Of a stretch of DNA of 64,000 nucleotides, positions 34,155-41,653 are shown piece by piece. A program made the position numbers and the translations under genes. The stretch covers positions 1 to 64,000 of the forward strand of contig NZ_PXWF02000237.1 of assembly GCF_003011895.2 (NCBI RefSeq), read 5' to 3'. How positions within the stretch are numbered: position 1 is the stretch's first letter; each line of letters starts with the position of its first letter. The notes beneath the pieces were generated by a model. It was not told where the DNA came from. It saw only the letters and a list, made by a program, of their open reading frames with translations, and ran no database searches. This DNA is from Massilia glaciei. Lineage in GTDB: Bacteria > Pseudomonadota > Gammaproteobacteria > Burkholderiales > Burkholderiaceae_D.

Positions 34155-35486
34155 CTAGACCGCGTCGGACAGCGACGTGAAATTGAAGTCGCGGATCTTG
34201 AGCGATGGCACCATGGTCGTCATGGTCTCGTCGCCGCCGACGAGCACCGACTTGCCCATCTCCTCGAGGTTGTTGAGCATCGTGACCGGGCTTTCGTTGA
34301 AGCGGAAGTTTTTGATCGGATGCTTGATCTTGCCGTTCTCGATGTAGAAGGTGCCATCGCGCGTGAGCCCGGTCAGCAGCAGCGACTGCGGGTCGACGCT
34401 GCGGATGTACCAAGCGCGCGTGACGAGCACGCCCTTTTTGGTCGAGGCGATCAGCTGCTCGAGCGACTTGGTGCCGCCCGCCATGATCATGTTGCCGGGC
34501 CGGGCGACCGCGCGCGCGCCCTGCTTGGCAGCCCAGAAGCGCGAGTAGTTGAGCGAGGCGACCTTGCCGCCTTTGATCAGATCGGCGCGTTCGCGCGCCA
34601 TCATGTCGTTGCCCCAGGGGCTCACCGGCAGCTCCTTGTCCCACGGGTCGGACCAGACGTTGACCTGATCGTCGAACAGCTTCTCGCCGAGGCGGTTGCC
34701 GCCGCCCTTTTTGGACAAAAAGCTGCGCCCCTCGTCGGCGCGGCGCGCGTCGAAGGCGTTGAACAGGCGGCCCAGCAGCTCGGAGGCGGCGGCCGGCTCG
34801 AGGATGACGGTGTAGCGGCCCGGCTCGAGCGCCTTCGCGTCGACCGAGCGCAGCGCTTTTTCGATCGCCACGTTGGAGGCCTCGCGCGCGTCGAAGCGGC
34901 GCACGTCGCCGGCGTAGCGCGTCACCCAGCCCGAACCGCGGCCATCCTCGGTGCGCGCGGTGCAGGTGAAACTGCAGTCGGTCGACTGCTCGAATCCGAA
35001 CAGGCCGTTGGAGTTGGCGATCGCCGAAAAGCCGGTGCTATCGGTGAAGAACCCGGCCGTCAGCAGCTTGTTTTTGCGTCCGGCGAGGATGCTGTGCGAG
35101 GCCACCTCGGCCCGGAACTCGGGGTCGATCGCGGCCGTCGGGGCGAAATACGCGTTGGAGGGCTTGAACGCCTGCTTGCCGATGGCGGGCAAAAATTCGG
35201 GATTCTCGGGCGCCAGCCGGGCCACGTCCTCGGCGCGGCGCACCACTTTTTCGAGCGACTTGTCGTCGAACTCGTTGATCGTGGCGGTGCCCTGGCGCTT
35301 GCCGAAGGCGACGCTGACGGCCAGTTGCCGGTCCTGGTTCAGGCCGGCCGTGGTGACGCTGTTTTGCGCGTAGCGGATGTTGCCGGTGCGGCTGCCGTTG
35401 ATCGACACGCGGCACTCGTCGGCCTTGGAAAACCCCATCACGCGCTCGCAGATGCGCTGCGCTTCTTCCTGGTTCAGCTGCTTCAT
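34155..35486 (-). CDS. TldE/PmbA-family protein (copy 1)
   Basis: This 443-residue member of the TldD/PmbA (U62) family is of the TldE type: it lacks the zinc HExxxH motif and has the family C-terminal domain (TRAWYIRSVDPQSLLLTGLTRDGTFYIENGKI in segments). It starts at ATG 35486, 14 bp after the TldD copy 1 stop. In E. coli TldE pairs with TldD to form a hetero-oligomeric protease that processes microcin B17 and degrades CcdA. It has no signal peptide, unlike its TldD partner. It is clearly paralogous to the second copy at 37183 over its whole length. Confidence 0.9.
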   Translation of the reverse strand: MKQLNQEEAQRICERVMGFSKADECRVSINGSRTGNIRYAQNSVTTAGLNQDRQLAVSVAFGKRQGTATINEFDDKSLEKVVRRAEDVARLAPENPEFLPAIGKQAFKPSNAYFAPTAAIDPEFRAEVASHSILAGRKNKLLTAGFFTDSTGFSAIANSNGLFGFEQSTDCSFTCTARTEDGRGSGWVTRYAGDVRRFDAREASNVAIEKALRSVDAKALEPGRYTVILEPAAASELLGRLFNAFDARRADEGRSFLSKKGGGNRLGEKLFDDQVNVWSDPWDKELPVSPWGNDMMARERADLIKGGKVASLNYSRFWAAKQGARAVARPGNMIMAGGTKSLEQLIASTKKGVLVTRAWYIRSVDPQSLLLTGLTRDGTFYIENGKIKHPIKNFRFNESPVTMLNNLEEMGKSVLVGGDETMTTMVPSLKIRDFNFTSLSDAV

Positions 35487-35500
35487 TTTACGAATTCCCC

Positions 35501-37138
35501 TTAGCCGATCTTGCGAGCGGTGTTGATCACATTGACGCCGTTGAAACGGGTGGTGCTCGAGCCGTGCGAGACCGCGCTCACCTGCGACGGCTGTCCTTTG
35601 CCGTCGAAGAACGAGCCGCCGAGGCGGTAGTCGCGCTCATCGCAGATGCCGCTGCAGGCGTTCCAGAACTCCTGGGTGTTCGACTGGTAGGCCACGTCCT
35701 CGAGCTGCTGGCCGATCTTGCCGTCCTTGATCTCGAAGTAAAGCTGGCCGCCGAACTGGAAGTTGTAGCGCTGCTGGTCGATCGAGTACGAACCGCGCCC
35801 GAGGATGTAGATGCCCTTCTTGACGTCCTTGACCATCTCGTCGGGCGTGAGGCGCTGGGTGCCCGGTTTGAGCGAGACGTTGGGCATGCGCTGGAACTGC
35901 ACGCTGTCCCAGCTGTCGGCGAAGGAGCAGCCGTGCGAGGCCTTCTCGTCGATGATGTGGGCCTGGTCGCGCGTGGCCTGGTAGCTGACCAGGATGCCGT
36001 CCTTGATGATGTCCCAGCTCTTGGCCGGCACGCCCTCGTCGTCGTAGCCGACCGCCGCGAGCGAGGCCGGCGCGTTTTTGTCGCCCGTGAAGTTGACGCG
36101 CTCGGAGCCGAACTTGAAGCTCTTGCTGCGCCATTTGTCGAGCGTGGCGAAACTGGTGCCGGCGTAGTTGGCCTCGTAGCCGAGCACCCGATCGAGTTCG
36201 GTCGGGTGGCCGACCGATTCGTGGATCGTCAAGAACAGGTGCTCGGGACTGAGCACCAGGTCGTACTTGCCCGGCTCGACCGATTTCGCGGTCAGTTTTT
36301 CGCGCGCCTGGCGCCCGGCCGCGCGCGCGTCCTCGACGATGTCGTAGGAGCGCGTGTAGAGCGGCGCGACGCCGCCGGCGGCCCTGACCTTGTGTTCCGG
36401 TTTGGCGTCGAAGAACTCGTAGCCCATGCCCATCGGCGAGGACAGCCCGTCGCGCGTGCGGAACTTGTTGGTGGCCTTGTCGACGGCGGTCGCGGTGAAC
36501 GGCGACCAGAGGCGGTGGATGTCCTGGTCGATGTAGGAGCCGTCGGTCGAGGCGAAGTATTTTTGCTGGTTGATCTGGAACAGCTGGCTCTCCATGAAGC
36601 TCGCGCCCGCGTCCAGGCCCGCCCTGTTGGCCGCGATCAGCATGTCGGCCTTTTCCTTGATCGGCACGGTGCGCCAGTCTTTGGTGAACGGGGTCGACCA
36701 GCTTACCTCGCCGACGCCCTTGAGCGGCGCCATGCGCAGCGGCTCGGCCTGCAGCCGGGCGTTGGCCTTGGCGATCGCCACCGCCTGGCGCGCGGCCTCG
36801 GCCACCGAATCGGGCGACATGTCGTTGGTCGAGGCGAAACCGTAGGCGCCGCCGGCGATCACGCGCACGCCGACGCCGGTCGACTCGGTGTTGGCGATGC
36901 TCTCGATGTTGACGTTGCGGGTGGTTAGGTACTGGGACAGGTAGCGCCCGATCCGCACGTCGCAATACGAGGCGCCGGCCCCGGTGGCGGCGTTAAGCGC
37001 GACATCGGCCAGCGTCTTTTTGAACGCCGTCGCGAGCGGGCGCATGAGTTCTTCGGCGGCGATGGCGTTGCCGAACACCGGCACCAGAATGGCGCCGGCG
37101 GCGCCGCTGCCGATTTTTAAGAATGTACGTCGTTCCAT
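35501..37138 (-). CDS. TldD-family metallopeptidase with Tat-like signal (copy 1)
   Basis: This 545-residue TldD-type peptidase begins with a twin-arginine signal, MERRTFLKIGSGAAGAI (RRxFLK), cleavable near AIA-AEE. The zinc motif HESVGH is at 306-311, with following EL and the typical GYDDEGV and CSFADSW segments; the family Cys/His third ligand region lies in HGCSF. TldD is normally cytosolic, so export as a folded enzyme by Tat is notable. It is followed after 14 bp by TldE copy 1 and preceded 44 bp upstream by TldE copy 2, the junction of a tandem duplication. Confidence 0.9.
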   Translation of the reverse strand: MERRTFLKIGSGAAGAILVPVFGNAIAAEELMRPLATAFKKTLADVALNAATGAGASYCDVRIGRYLSQYLTTRNVNIESIANTESTGVGVRVIAGGAYGFASTNDMSPDSVAEAARQAVAIAKANARLQAEPLRMAPLKGVGEVSWSTPFTKDWRTVPIKEKADMLIAANRAGLDAGASFMESQLFQINQQKYFASTDGSYIDQDIHRLWSPFTATAVDKATNKFRTRDGLSSPMGMGYEFFDAKPEHKVRAAGGVAPLYTRSYDIVEDARAAGRQAREKLTAKSVEPGKYDLVLSPEHLFLTIHESVGHPTELDRVLGYEANYAGTSFATLDKWRSKSFKFGSERVNFTGDKNAPASLAAVGYDDEGVPAKSWDIIKDGILVSYQATRDQAHIIDEKASHGCSFADSWDSVQFQRMPNVSLKPGTQRLTPDEMVKDVKKGIYILGRGSYSIDQQRYNFQFGGQLYFEIKDGKIGQQLEDVAYQSNTQEFWNACSGICDERDYRLGGSFFDGKGQPSQVSAVSHGSSTTRFNGVNVINTARKIG

Positions 37139-37182
37139 ACTAGCTCCAAGGGGCCGCGGCCCCGGGGTGATTGCACGTGGTC

Positions 37183-38520
37183 TTAGACCGCGTCCGACAG
37201 GGATGAGAAATTAAAGTCGCGCACCTTCATCGGCGGGATCAGCATCGCGTAGCCGACTTCGTCGCCCGCGATGATCTGCGGCTTGCCGATTTCCTCGATG
37301 TTGTTGAGCATGCTGACCGGGCTCTCGTTGAAGCGGAAGTTCTTGATCGGATGCTTGATCTTGCCGTTCTCGATGTAAAAGGTGCCATCGCGCGTGAGGC
37401 CCGTGAGCAGCACCGACTGCGGATCGACCAGGCGGATGTACCAGGTGCGAGTCACGAGCACGCCCTTCTTGGTGTTGGCGATCAGCTCCGCGGTGCTCTT
37501 GTCGGTGCCGCCCATGATCATGTTGCCGTGCCCGCCGAGCGCGCGCACGTTTTGCTTGGCGGCCCAGTAGCGCGCGTACTCGAGCGAGGCGACGCGCCCG
37601 TCCTTGATGATGTTGGTGCGCTCGCGCGCGAGCAGGCTGTTGCCATCCCACGGCAGCACCGGCACGTCCTTGTCCCACGGGTCGGCCCAGATGTTGACCT
37701 GCTGGTCGAACAGCTTTTCGCCGAGGCGGTTGCCGCCGCCCTTTTTGGACAGGAAGCTGCGCCCCTCGTCGGCCTGGCGCGCGTCGAAATTGCCGAGCAT
37801 GTAGCCGATCAGGTCGGAGGTCGCGGCCGGCTCGAGGACCACCGTGTAGCGGCCCGGCTCGAGCGCCTTGGCCTCGACCGAGCGCAGCGCCTTTTCGATG
37901 GCCACCTCGGACGCCTCGCGCGCGTCGAACATGGCGGCGTCGGTGGCCGAGCGCTTGACCCAGCCCGAACCGCGCCCGTCCTCGGTGCGCACGGTGCAGG
38001 TGAAATTGAGGCCGGTGTCGACCTGGTGCCCGAACACGCCGTTTGAGTTGGCCACCGCGCTGAAGGCGGTGCTGTCGCTGAAAAAGCCGGCGCAGACCAG
38101 GCCCTTCTTGCGGCTCGCCTCGATGCTGTAGGCGGCCACCTGGGCGCGGAACTCGGGGTCGATCGCGGCCGTCCTGGCGTTGTAGGTGTTGGACGCCTTG
38201 TAGGCCTGCTTGCCCACGGTCGGCATGAACTCCGGGTTCTCGGGCGCCAGGCGGGCCAGGTCCTCGGCGCGGCGCACCGCCTTTTCGAGCGACTTGTCGT
38301 CGAACTCGTTGATGGCGGCGGTGCCCTGGCGCTTGCCGAAGGCGACCGAGACGACCAGCTGCTGGTCGTCGACCAGGCCGGCCGTCGAGACGTTGTTGCG
38401 CGCGTACCGGATGTTGCCGGTGCGGCTGCCGTTGACGCTGACGATGCATTCGTCGGCCTTGGAGAAGCCCATGACGCGCTCGCAGATGCGTTTTGTTTCG
38501 TCCTGATTCAAGATCTTCAT
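37183..38520 (-). CDS. TldE/PmbA-family protein (copy 2)
   Basis: This 445-residue paralogue of the TldE protein at 34155 has near-identical blocks throughout (ICERVMGFSKADEC, INEFDDKSLEK, RSFLSKKGGGNRLGEKLFD, ending RDFNFSSLSDAV). It has no zinc motif and no signal peptide. It follows TldD copy 2 by 12 bp. The two TldE copies differ mainly in surface segments (for example residues 100-160 and 225-250), which suggests divergence in specificity after duplication rather than dosage alone. Confidence 0.9.
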   Translation of the reverse strand: MKILNQDETKRICERVMGFSKADECIVSVNGSRTGNIRYARNNVSTAGLVDDQQLVVSVAFGKRQGTAAINEFDDKSLEKAVRRAEDLARLAPENPEFMPTVGKQAYKASNTYNARTAAIDPEFRAQVAAYSIEASRKKGLVCAGFFSDSTAFSAVANSNGVFGHQVDTGLNFTCTVRTEDGRGSGWVKRSATDAAMFDAREASEVAIEKALRSVEAKALEPGRYTVVLEPAATSDLIGYMLGNFDARQADEGRSFLSKKGGGNRLGEKLFDQQVNIWADPWDKDVPVLPWDGNSLLARERTNIIKDGRVASLEYARYWAAKQNVRALGGHGNMIMGGTDKSTAELIANTKKGVLVTRTWYIRLVDPQSVLLTGLTRDGTFYIENGKIKHPIKNFRFNESPVSMLNNIEEIGKPQIIAGDEVGYAMLIPPMKVRDFNFSSLSDAV

Positions 38521-38532
38521 GGTGTCCTTGCC

Positions 38533-40170
38533 TTAGCCGATTTTTCGGGCTGTGTTGATCACGTTGATGCCGTTGAAGCGCGTGGTGCTCGAGCCGTGCG
38601 AGACCGTGCTGCTTTGCGATGGCTGCCCTTTGCCGTCGAAGAACGAGCCGCCCATGCGCCAGTCGCTCTGGTCGCAGATGGCGGCGCAGGCGTTCCAGAA
38701 TTCCTGGGTGTTGGACTGGTAGGCCACGTCCTCGAGCGGGGCGCCGATCTTGCCGTTGTTGATCTCGTAGTACAGCTGGCCGCCGAACTGGAAATTGTAG
38801 CGCTGCTGGTCGATCGAGAACGAGCCGTCGCCGACGATGTAGATGCCCTTCTTGACGTCCTTTACCATCTCGTCGGGCGAGAGCTTGGCCTTGCCGGCGG
38901 CGAGCGAGATGTTGGGCATGCGCTGGAACTGCACACTGCTCCAGCTGTCGGCGTACGAGCAGCCGTGCGACTCCTTCTCGCCGACGATGTGGGCCTGGTC
39001 GCGCGTGGCCTGGTAGTTGACCAGGATGCCATCCTTGATGATGTCCCACTGCTTGCACTTGACGCCCTCGTCGTCGTAGCCGACCGCGCCGAGCGAGCCG
39101 GGCACGGTCTTGTCGGCGACGATGTTGACGCGCTCGGCGCCGTACTTGAATTTCTTCGACTCCCATTTGTCGAGCGTGGCGAAGCTGGTGCCGGCGAAAT
39201 TGGCCTCGTAGCCGAGCACGCGGTCGAGCTCGGTGGGATGTCCGACCGACTCGTGGATCGTGAGCCACATGTGCTCGGGGCTGAGCACCAGGTCGTACTT
39301 GCCGGGCGTGACTGACTTGGCCGTCAGCTTCTGCTTGGCCTGGCGCCCGCAGGCGCGCGCGTCCTCGATCAAATCGTAGGAGTTGCCGTACAGGGTGGTG
39401 ACGCCGCCGGCGGCCTTGAACTTGTCCTGCGGGCGCGCGTCGAGGTATTCGTAGCCCATGCCGACCGGCGCCGACAGGCCCTGGCGCGAACGGAATTTGT
39501 TGGTGGCCTTGTCGACGGCGGTGGCGTACACCGGCATCCACAGGCGGTGCACGTCCTGGTCGATGTAGGAGCCGTCGGTCGAGGCGAAGTATTTTTGCTG
39601 GTTGACCTGGAACATGAGCGACTGCATGAAGCTCGCGCCGCCCTCCATGCCGGCCTTGTTGGCGGCGATCAGCAGCTCGGCCTTTTCTTTGATCGGCACC
39701 AGGCGCCAATCCTTTTTGATCGGGGTGGCCCAGGACACCTCGCCGACGCCCTTGACCGGCGCCATGCGCACCGGCTCCGACTGCAGGCGGGCGTTGGCCT
39801 TGGCGATGGCCACGGCCTGGCGCGCGGCGCCGGCGACCGCGTCGGGCGACATGTCGGCGGTGGCGGCGAAACCGTAGGCGCCGTTGCACAGCACGCGCAC
39901 GCCGACCCCGGCCGACTCGGTGTTGACGACGTTCTCGACGTTGAGGTCGCGCGTGGTGATGAACTGGTTCAGGTAGCGGCCGATGCGCACGTCGCAGTAG
40001 GAGGCGCCTGCTGCGGTGGCCGCGCCAAGGGCGGTGTCGGCCAACGTCTTCTTGAATTTCAACTCCATCGGGTTGAGCAGCTCGTCGGCGGCGATCGCGC
40101 GGCCAAAAACGGGCACCAGCATGGTGCCGAGTGCCAGCCCGCTGATGTTGAGAAAATCACGTCGTTGCAT
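38533..40170 (-). CDS. TldD-family metallopeptidase with Tat-like signal (copy 2, operon head)
   Basis: The start is ATG at 40170 (MQRRDFLNISG), chosen because AGGAG lies at proper spacing; the adjacent ATG at 40173 is too close. This gives 545 aa, the same length as copy 1, with HESVGH also at 306-311. The N-terminus is a twin-arginine signal (QRRDFL) with a hydrophobic stretch ending AIA-ADE. As first gene it should set expression of the ten-gene operon. Upstream lies an unusual AT-rich repeat tract (40224-40316) likely to contain the promoter. Confidence 0.9.
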   Translation of the reverse strand: MQRRDFLNISGLALGTMLVPVFGRAIAADELLNPMELKFKKTLADTALGAATAAGASYCDVRIGRYLNQFITTRDLNVENVVNTESAGVGVRVLCNGAYGFAATADMSPDAVAGAARQAVAIAKANARLQSEPVRMAPVKGVGEVSWATPIKKDWRLVPIKEKAELLIAANKAGMEGGASFMQSLMFQVNQQKYFASTDGSYIDQDVHRLWMPVYATAVDKATNKFRSRQGLSAPVGMGYEYLDARPQDKFKAAGGVTTLYGNSYDLIEDARACGRQAKQKLTAKSVTPGKYDLVLSPEHMWLTIHESVGHPTELDRVLGYEANFAGTSFATLDKWESKKFKYGAERVNIVADKTVPGSLGAVGYDDEGVKCKQWDIIKDGILVNYQATRDQAHIVGEKESHGCSYADSWSSVQFQRMPNISLAAGKAKLSPDEMVKDVKKGIYIVGDGSFSIDQQRYNFQFGGQLYYEINNGKIGAPLEDVAYQSNTQEFWNACAAICDQSDWRMGGSFFDGKGQPSQSSTVSHGSSTTRFNGINVINTARKIG

Positions 40171-40223
40171 CATATCTCCTGAAACTTGCGCCCTAAGGGT
40201 GGGGTGGCCTGCCCGCGCGTGCA

Positions 40224-40316
40224 CGCGCATACATACACATATAACTGCGCATATAAATACGTTTATAAATGCGCTATATGTACGCTATAAATACGCATAC
40301 ATACACATACATACAC
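40224..40316. repeat. AT-rich direct-repeat tract upstream of the TldD/MoxR operon
   Basis: Within a roughly two-thirds GC genome, this 93-bp tract consists of near-repeats CGCATACATACACATA (at both ends) and TATAAATACG / TATAAATGCG in between. It sits 54 bp before the operon start codon inside the ~500-bp divergent gap between tldD copy 2 and the methyltransferase gene. It offers several TATAAT-like boxes and may be a promoter/regulator array or a slippage-prone tract. The rest of the gap (to 40672) holds the TGTCCG cluster and no gene. Confidence 0.6.
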
Positions 40317-40442
40317 GGGCGGCCGCTCTGAATTAATCCGTACAACTTTCGAAACAGTAACAGCTTGAATGCGCATTCGGCAACGCAACTTTTGTACCAT
40401 CGGCGAAGTGTCATCGAAGTGTCTTATTTGCGGCGGCGGGGG

Positions 40443-40499
40443 TGTCCGAAGGCGCTGTCCGCACTGTCCGGGAGGGTGTCCGGCGGGCGCGGCGGACAG
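40443..40499 (+). promoter_or_regulatory. TGTCCG repeat cluster, possible second sigma-54 activator site
   Basis: TGTCCG occurs at ~40443, 40456, 40465 and 40477, and its inverse CGGACAG at 40493, forming GTGTCCG-N10-CGGACAG. The motif equals the one ahead of the exporter operon. A GGCACGG heptamer identical to the -24 region of that promoter lies ~40 bp downstream (40537), but the -12 GC is not at the right distance. It could be a degenerate or second target of the same regulator; the gene served would be the methyltransferase at 40673. Confidence 0.4.
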
Positions 40500-40672
40500 T
40501 AAATACGGGGGCGGCGACGCCGTCGGCGAAGGCGCCGGCACGGCCATACTCTAAGCCGAGTCTTAAAGCGGCCGAGATTGCGCTTGACCGCGCGCCGCGC
40601 TTATCCCATGATCCGGCGAGAGGCGGCTGAAGCGGTGGCGCCGCCCACCACAATGAACTGGAGAAGAACCCT

Positions 40673-41470
40673 ATGAAAAGACTGATTCTGGCCGCGTTGC
40701 TGGCCGCCGGCGTATCGGGCATGGCGCAAGCGCACGACCCGCTCAAAGAGGCGGTCGCCAACAGCGCGCGCACGCCGGCCAACAGCGCGCGCGACGCCGC
40801 GCGCCATCCGTACGAGACGCTGAGCTTTTTCGGCATCAAGCCGAACATGACGGTGGTCGAATTGTCGCCCGGCGGCGGCTGGTACACCGAGATCCTCGCG
40901 CCCTACCTCAAGGCCGAGGGCAAGCTGATCGCCGCCGGCTATTCGCCGAGCTCGTCCAACGCCTACCAGAGCCGCTCGGGGACCAACTTCCAGAAAAAAC
41001 TCGAAGCGAACCCGGCGATGTTCGACAAGGTGCAAGTGGGCACGTTCGCGCCGCCGACCACCTTCGACTTCGCCAAAGACGGCAGCGTCGACATGGTGCT
41101 CACGTTCCGCAACATCCACAACTGGACCGGCGACGGCGACGACAAGCTCAAGCTGACCCTCAAGAGCGTCTACGATGCGCTCAAGCCGGGCGGCGTGTTT
41201 GGCGTGGTCGAGCACCGCATGCCGGCCAACCAGGCGGTCAAGGCCGACAGCGGTTACATGCAAGAAGCGTATGTGGTCAAGATGGTCGAAAGCGTCGGCT
41301 TCAAGCTGGCCGCCAAGTCGGAGGTGAACGCCAATCCGAAGGACACGGCCGACCACAACAAGGGCGTCTGGGCGCTGCCGCCGTCGCTGGCCAACAAGGA
41401 CGTCGACCGCGCCAAGTATGTGGCCATCGGCGAGAGCGACCGCATGACGCTCAAGTTCGTCAAGCCGTAA
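40673..41470 (+). CDS. Exported class I SAM-methyltransferase-like protein
   Basis: This 265-residue protein has a signal peptide (MKRLILAALLAAGVSGMAQA-HDP) followed by a Rossmann-type methyltransferase core: VVELSPGGGWYTEILAPYL (motif I), VDMVLTFRNIHNW (motif IV) and LKPGGVFGVVEHR. Family members with signal peptides are widespread in proteobacteria and of unknown role; SAM is not expected in the periplasm, so the fold may bind another ligand. A good GGAGAAG ribosome-binding site precedes the ATG. It is divergent from the TldD/MoxR operon. Confidence 0.87.
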   Translation: MKRLILAALLAAGVSGMAQAHDPLKEAVANSARTPANSARDAARHPYETLSFFGIKPNMTVVELSPGGGWYTEILAPYLKAEGKLIAAGYSPSSSNAYQSRSGTNFQKKLEANPAMFDKVQVGTFAPPTTFDFAKDGSVDMVLTFRNIHNWTGDGDDKLKLTLKSVYDALKPGGVFGVVEHRMPANQAVKADSGYMQEAYVVKMVESVGFKLAAKSEVNANPKDTADHNKGVWALPPSLANKDVDRAKYVAIGESDRMTLKFVKP

Positions 41471-41474
41471 AAAT

Positions 41475-41538
41475 GGGGGCGGTCCGCCGCCCCGCGCCGG
41501 CACGGCACACCGGGCCCGCCCGCCGCGGCGGGCCCGGC
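41475..41538 (+). terminator. GC-rich hairpin pair after the methyltransferase gene
   Basis: Two hairpins follow the stop codon: GGGGGCGG-tcc-GCCGCCCC, and a long CCGGGCCCGCC / GGCGGGCCCGG stem with a 6-nt loop. No T-tract follows, so this may be a Rho-assisted or mRNA-stabilising structure rather than a classic terminator. Confidence 0.4.
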
Positions 41539-41653
41539 ACCGTTCGCGACTGTCCGGTCGCAAATGATTGAAGGCAATGTCGGCTACACTGGCCCCTGTC
41601 CCGGAGAACCGGCATGGCCGCAAGGCCGCAACCGACATCGCGCACCCAGAAAA

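Noticed and set aside
33532-34644. A MoxR protein with a 371-residue N-terminal extension
   Set aside because: The extension is an out-of-frame reading of the DUF4159 and TldE genes; a GTG with a ribosome-binding site marks the true start.
40537-40550. A second sigma-54 promoter before the methyltransferase gene
   Set aside because: The -24-like GGCACGG is present but no GC occurs 10 bp later; kept only as part of a weak finding.
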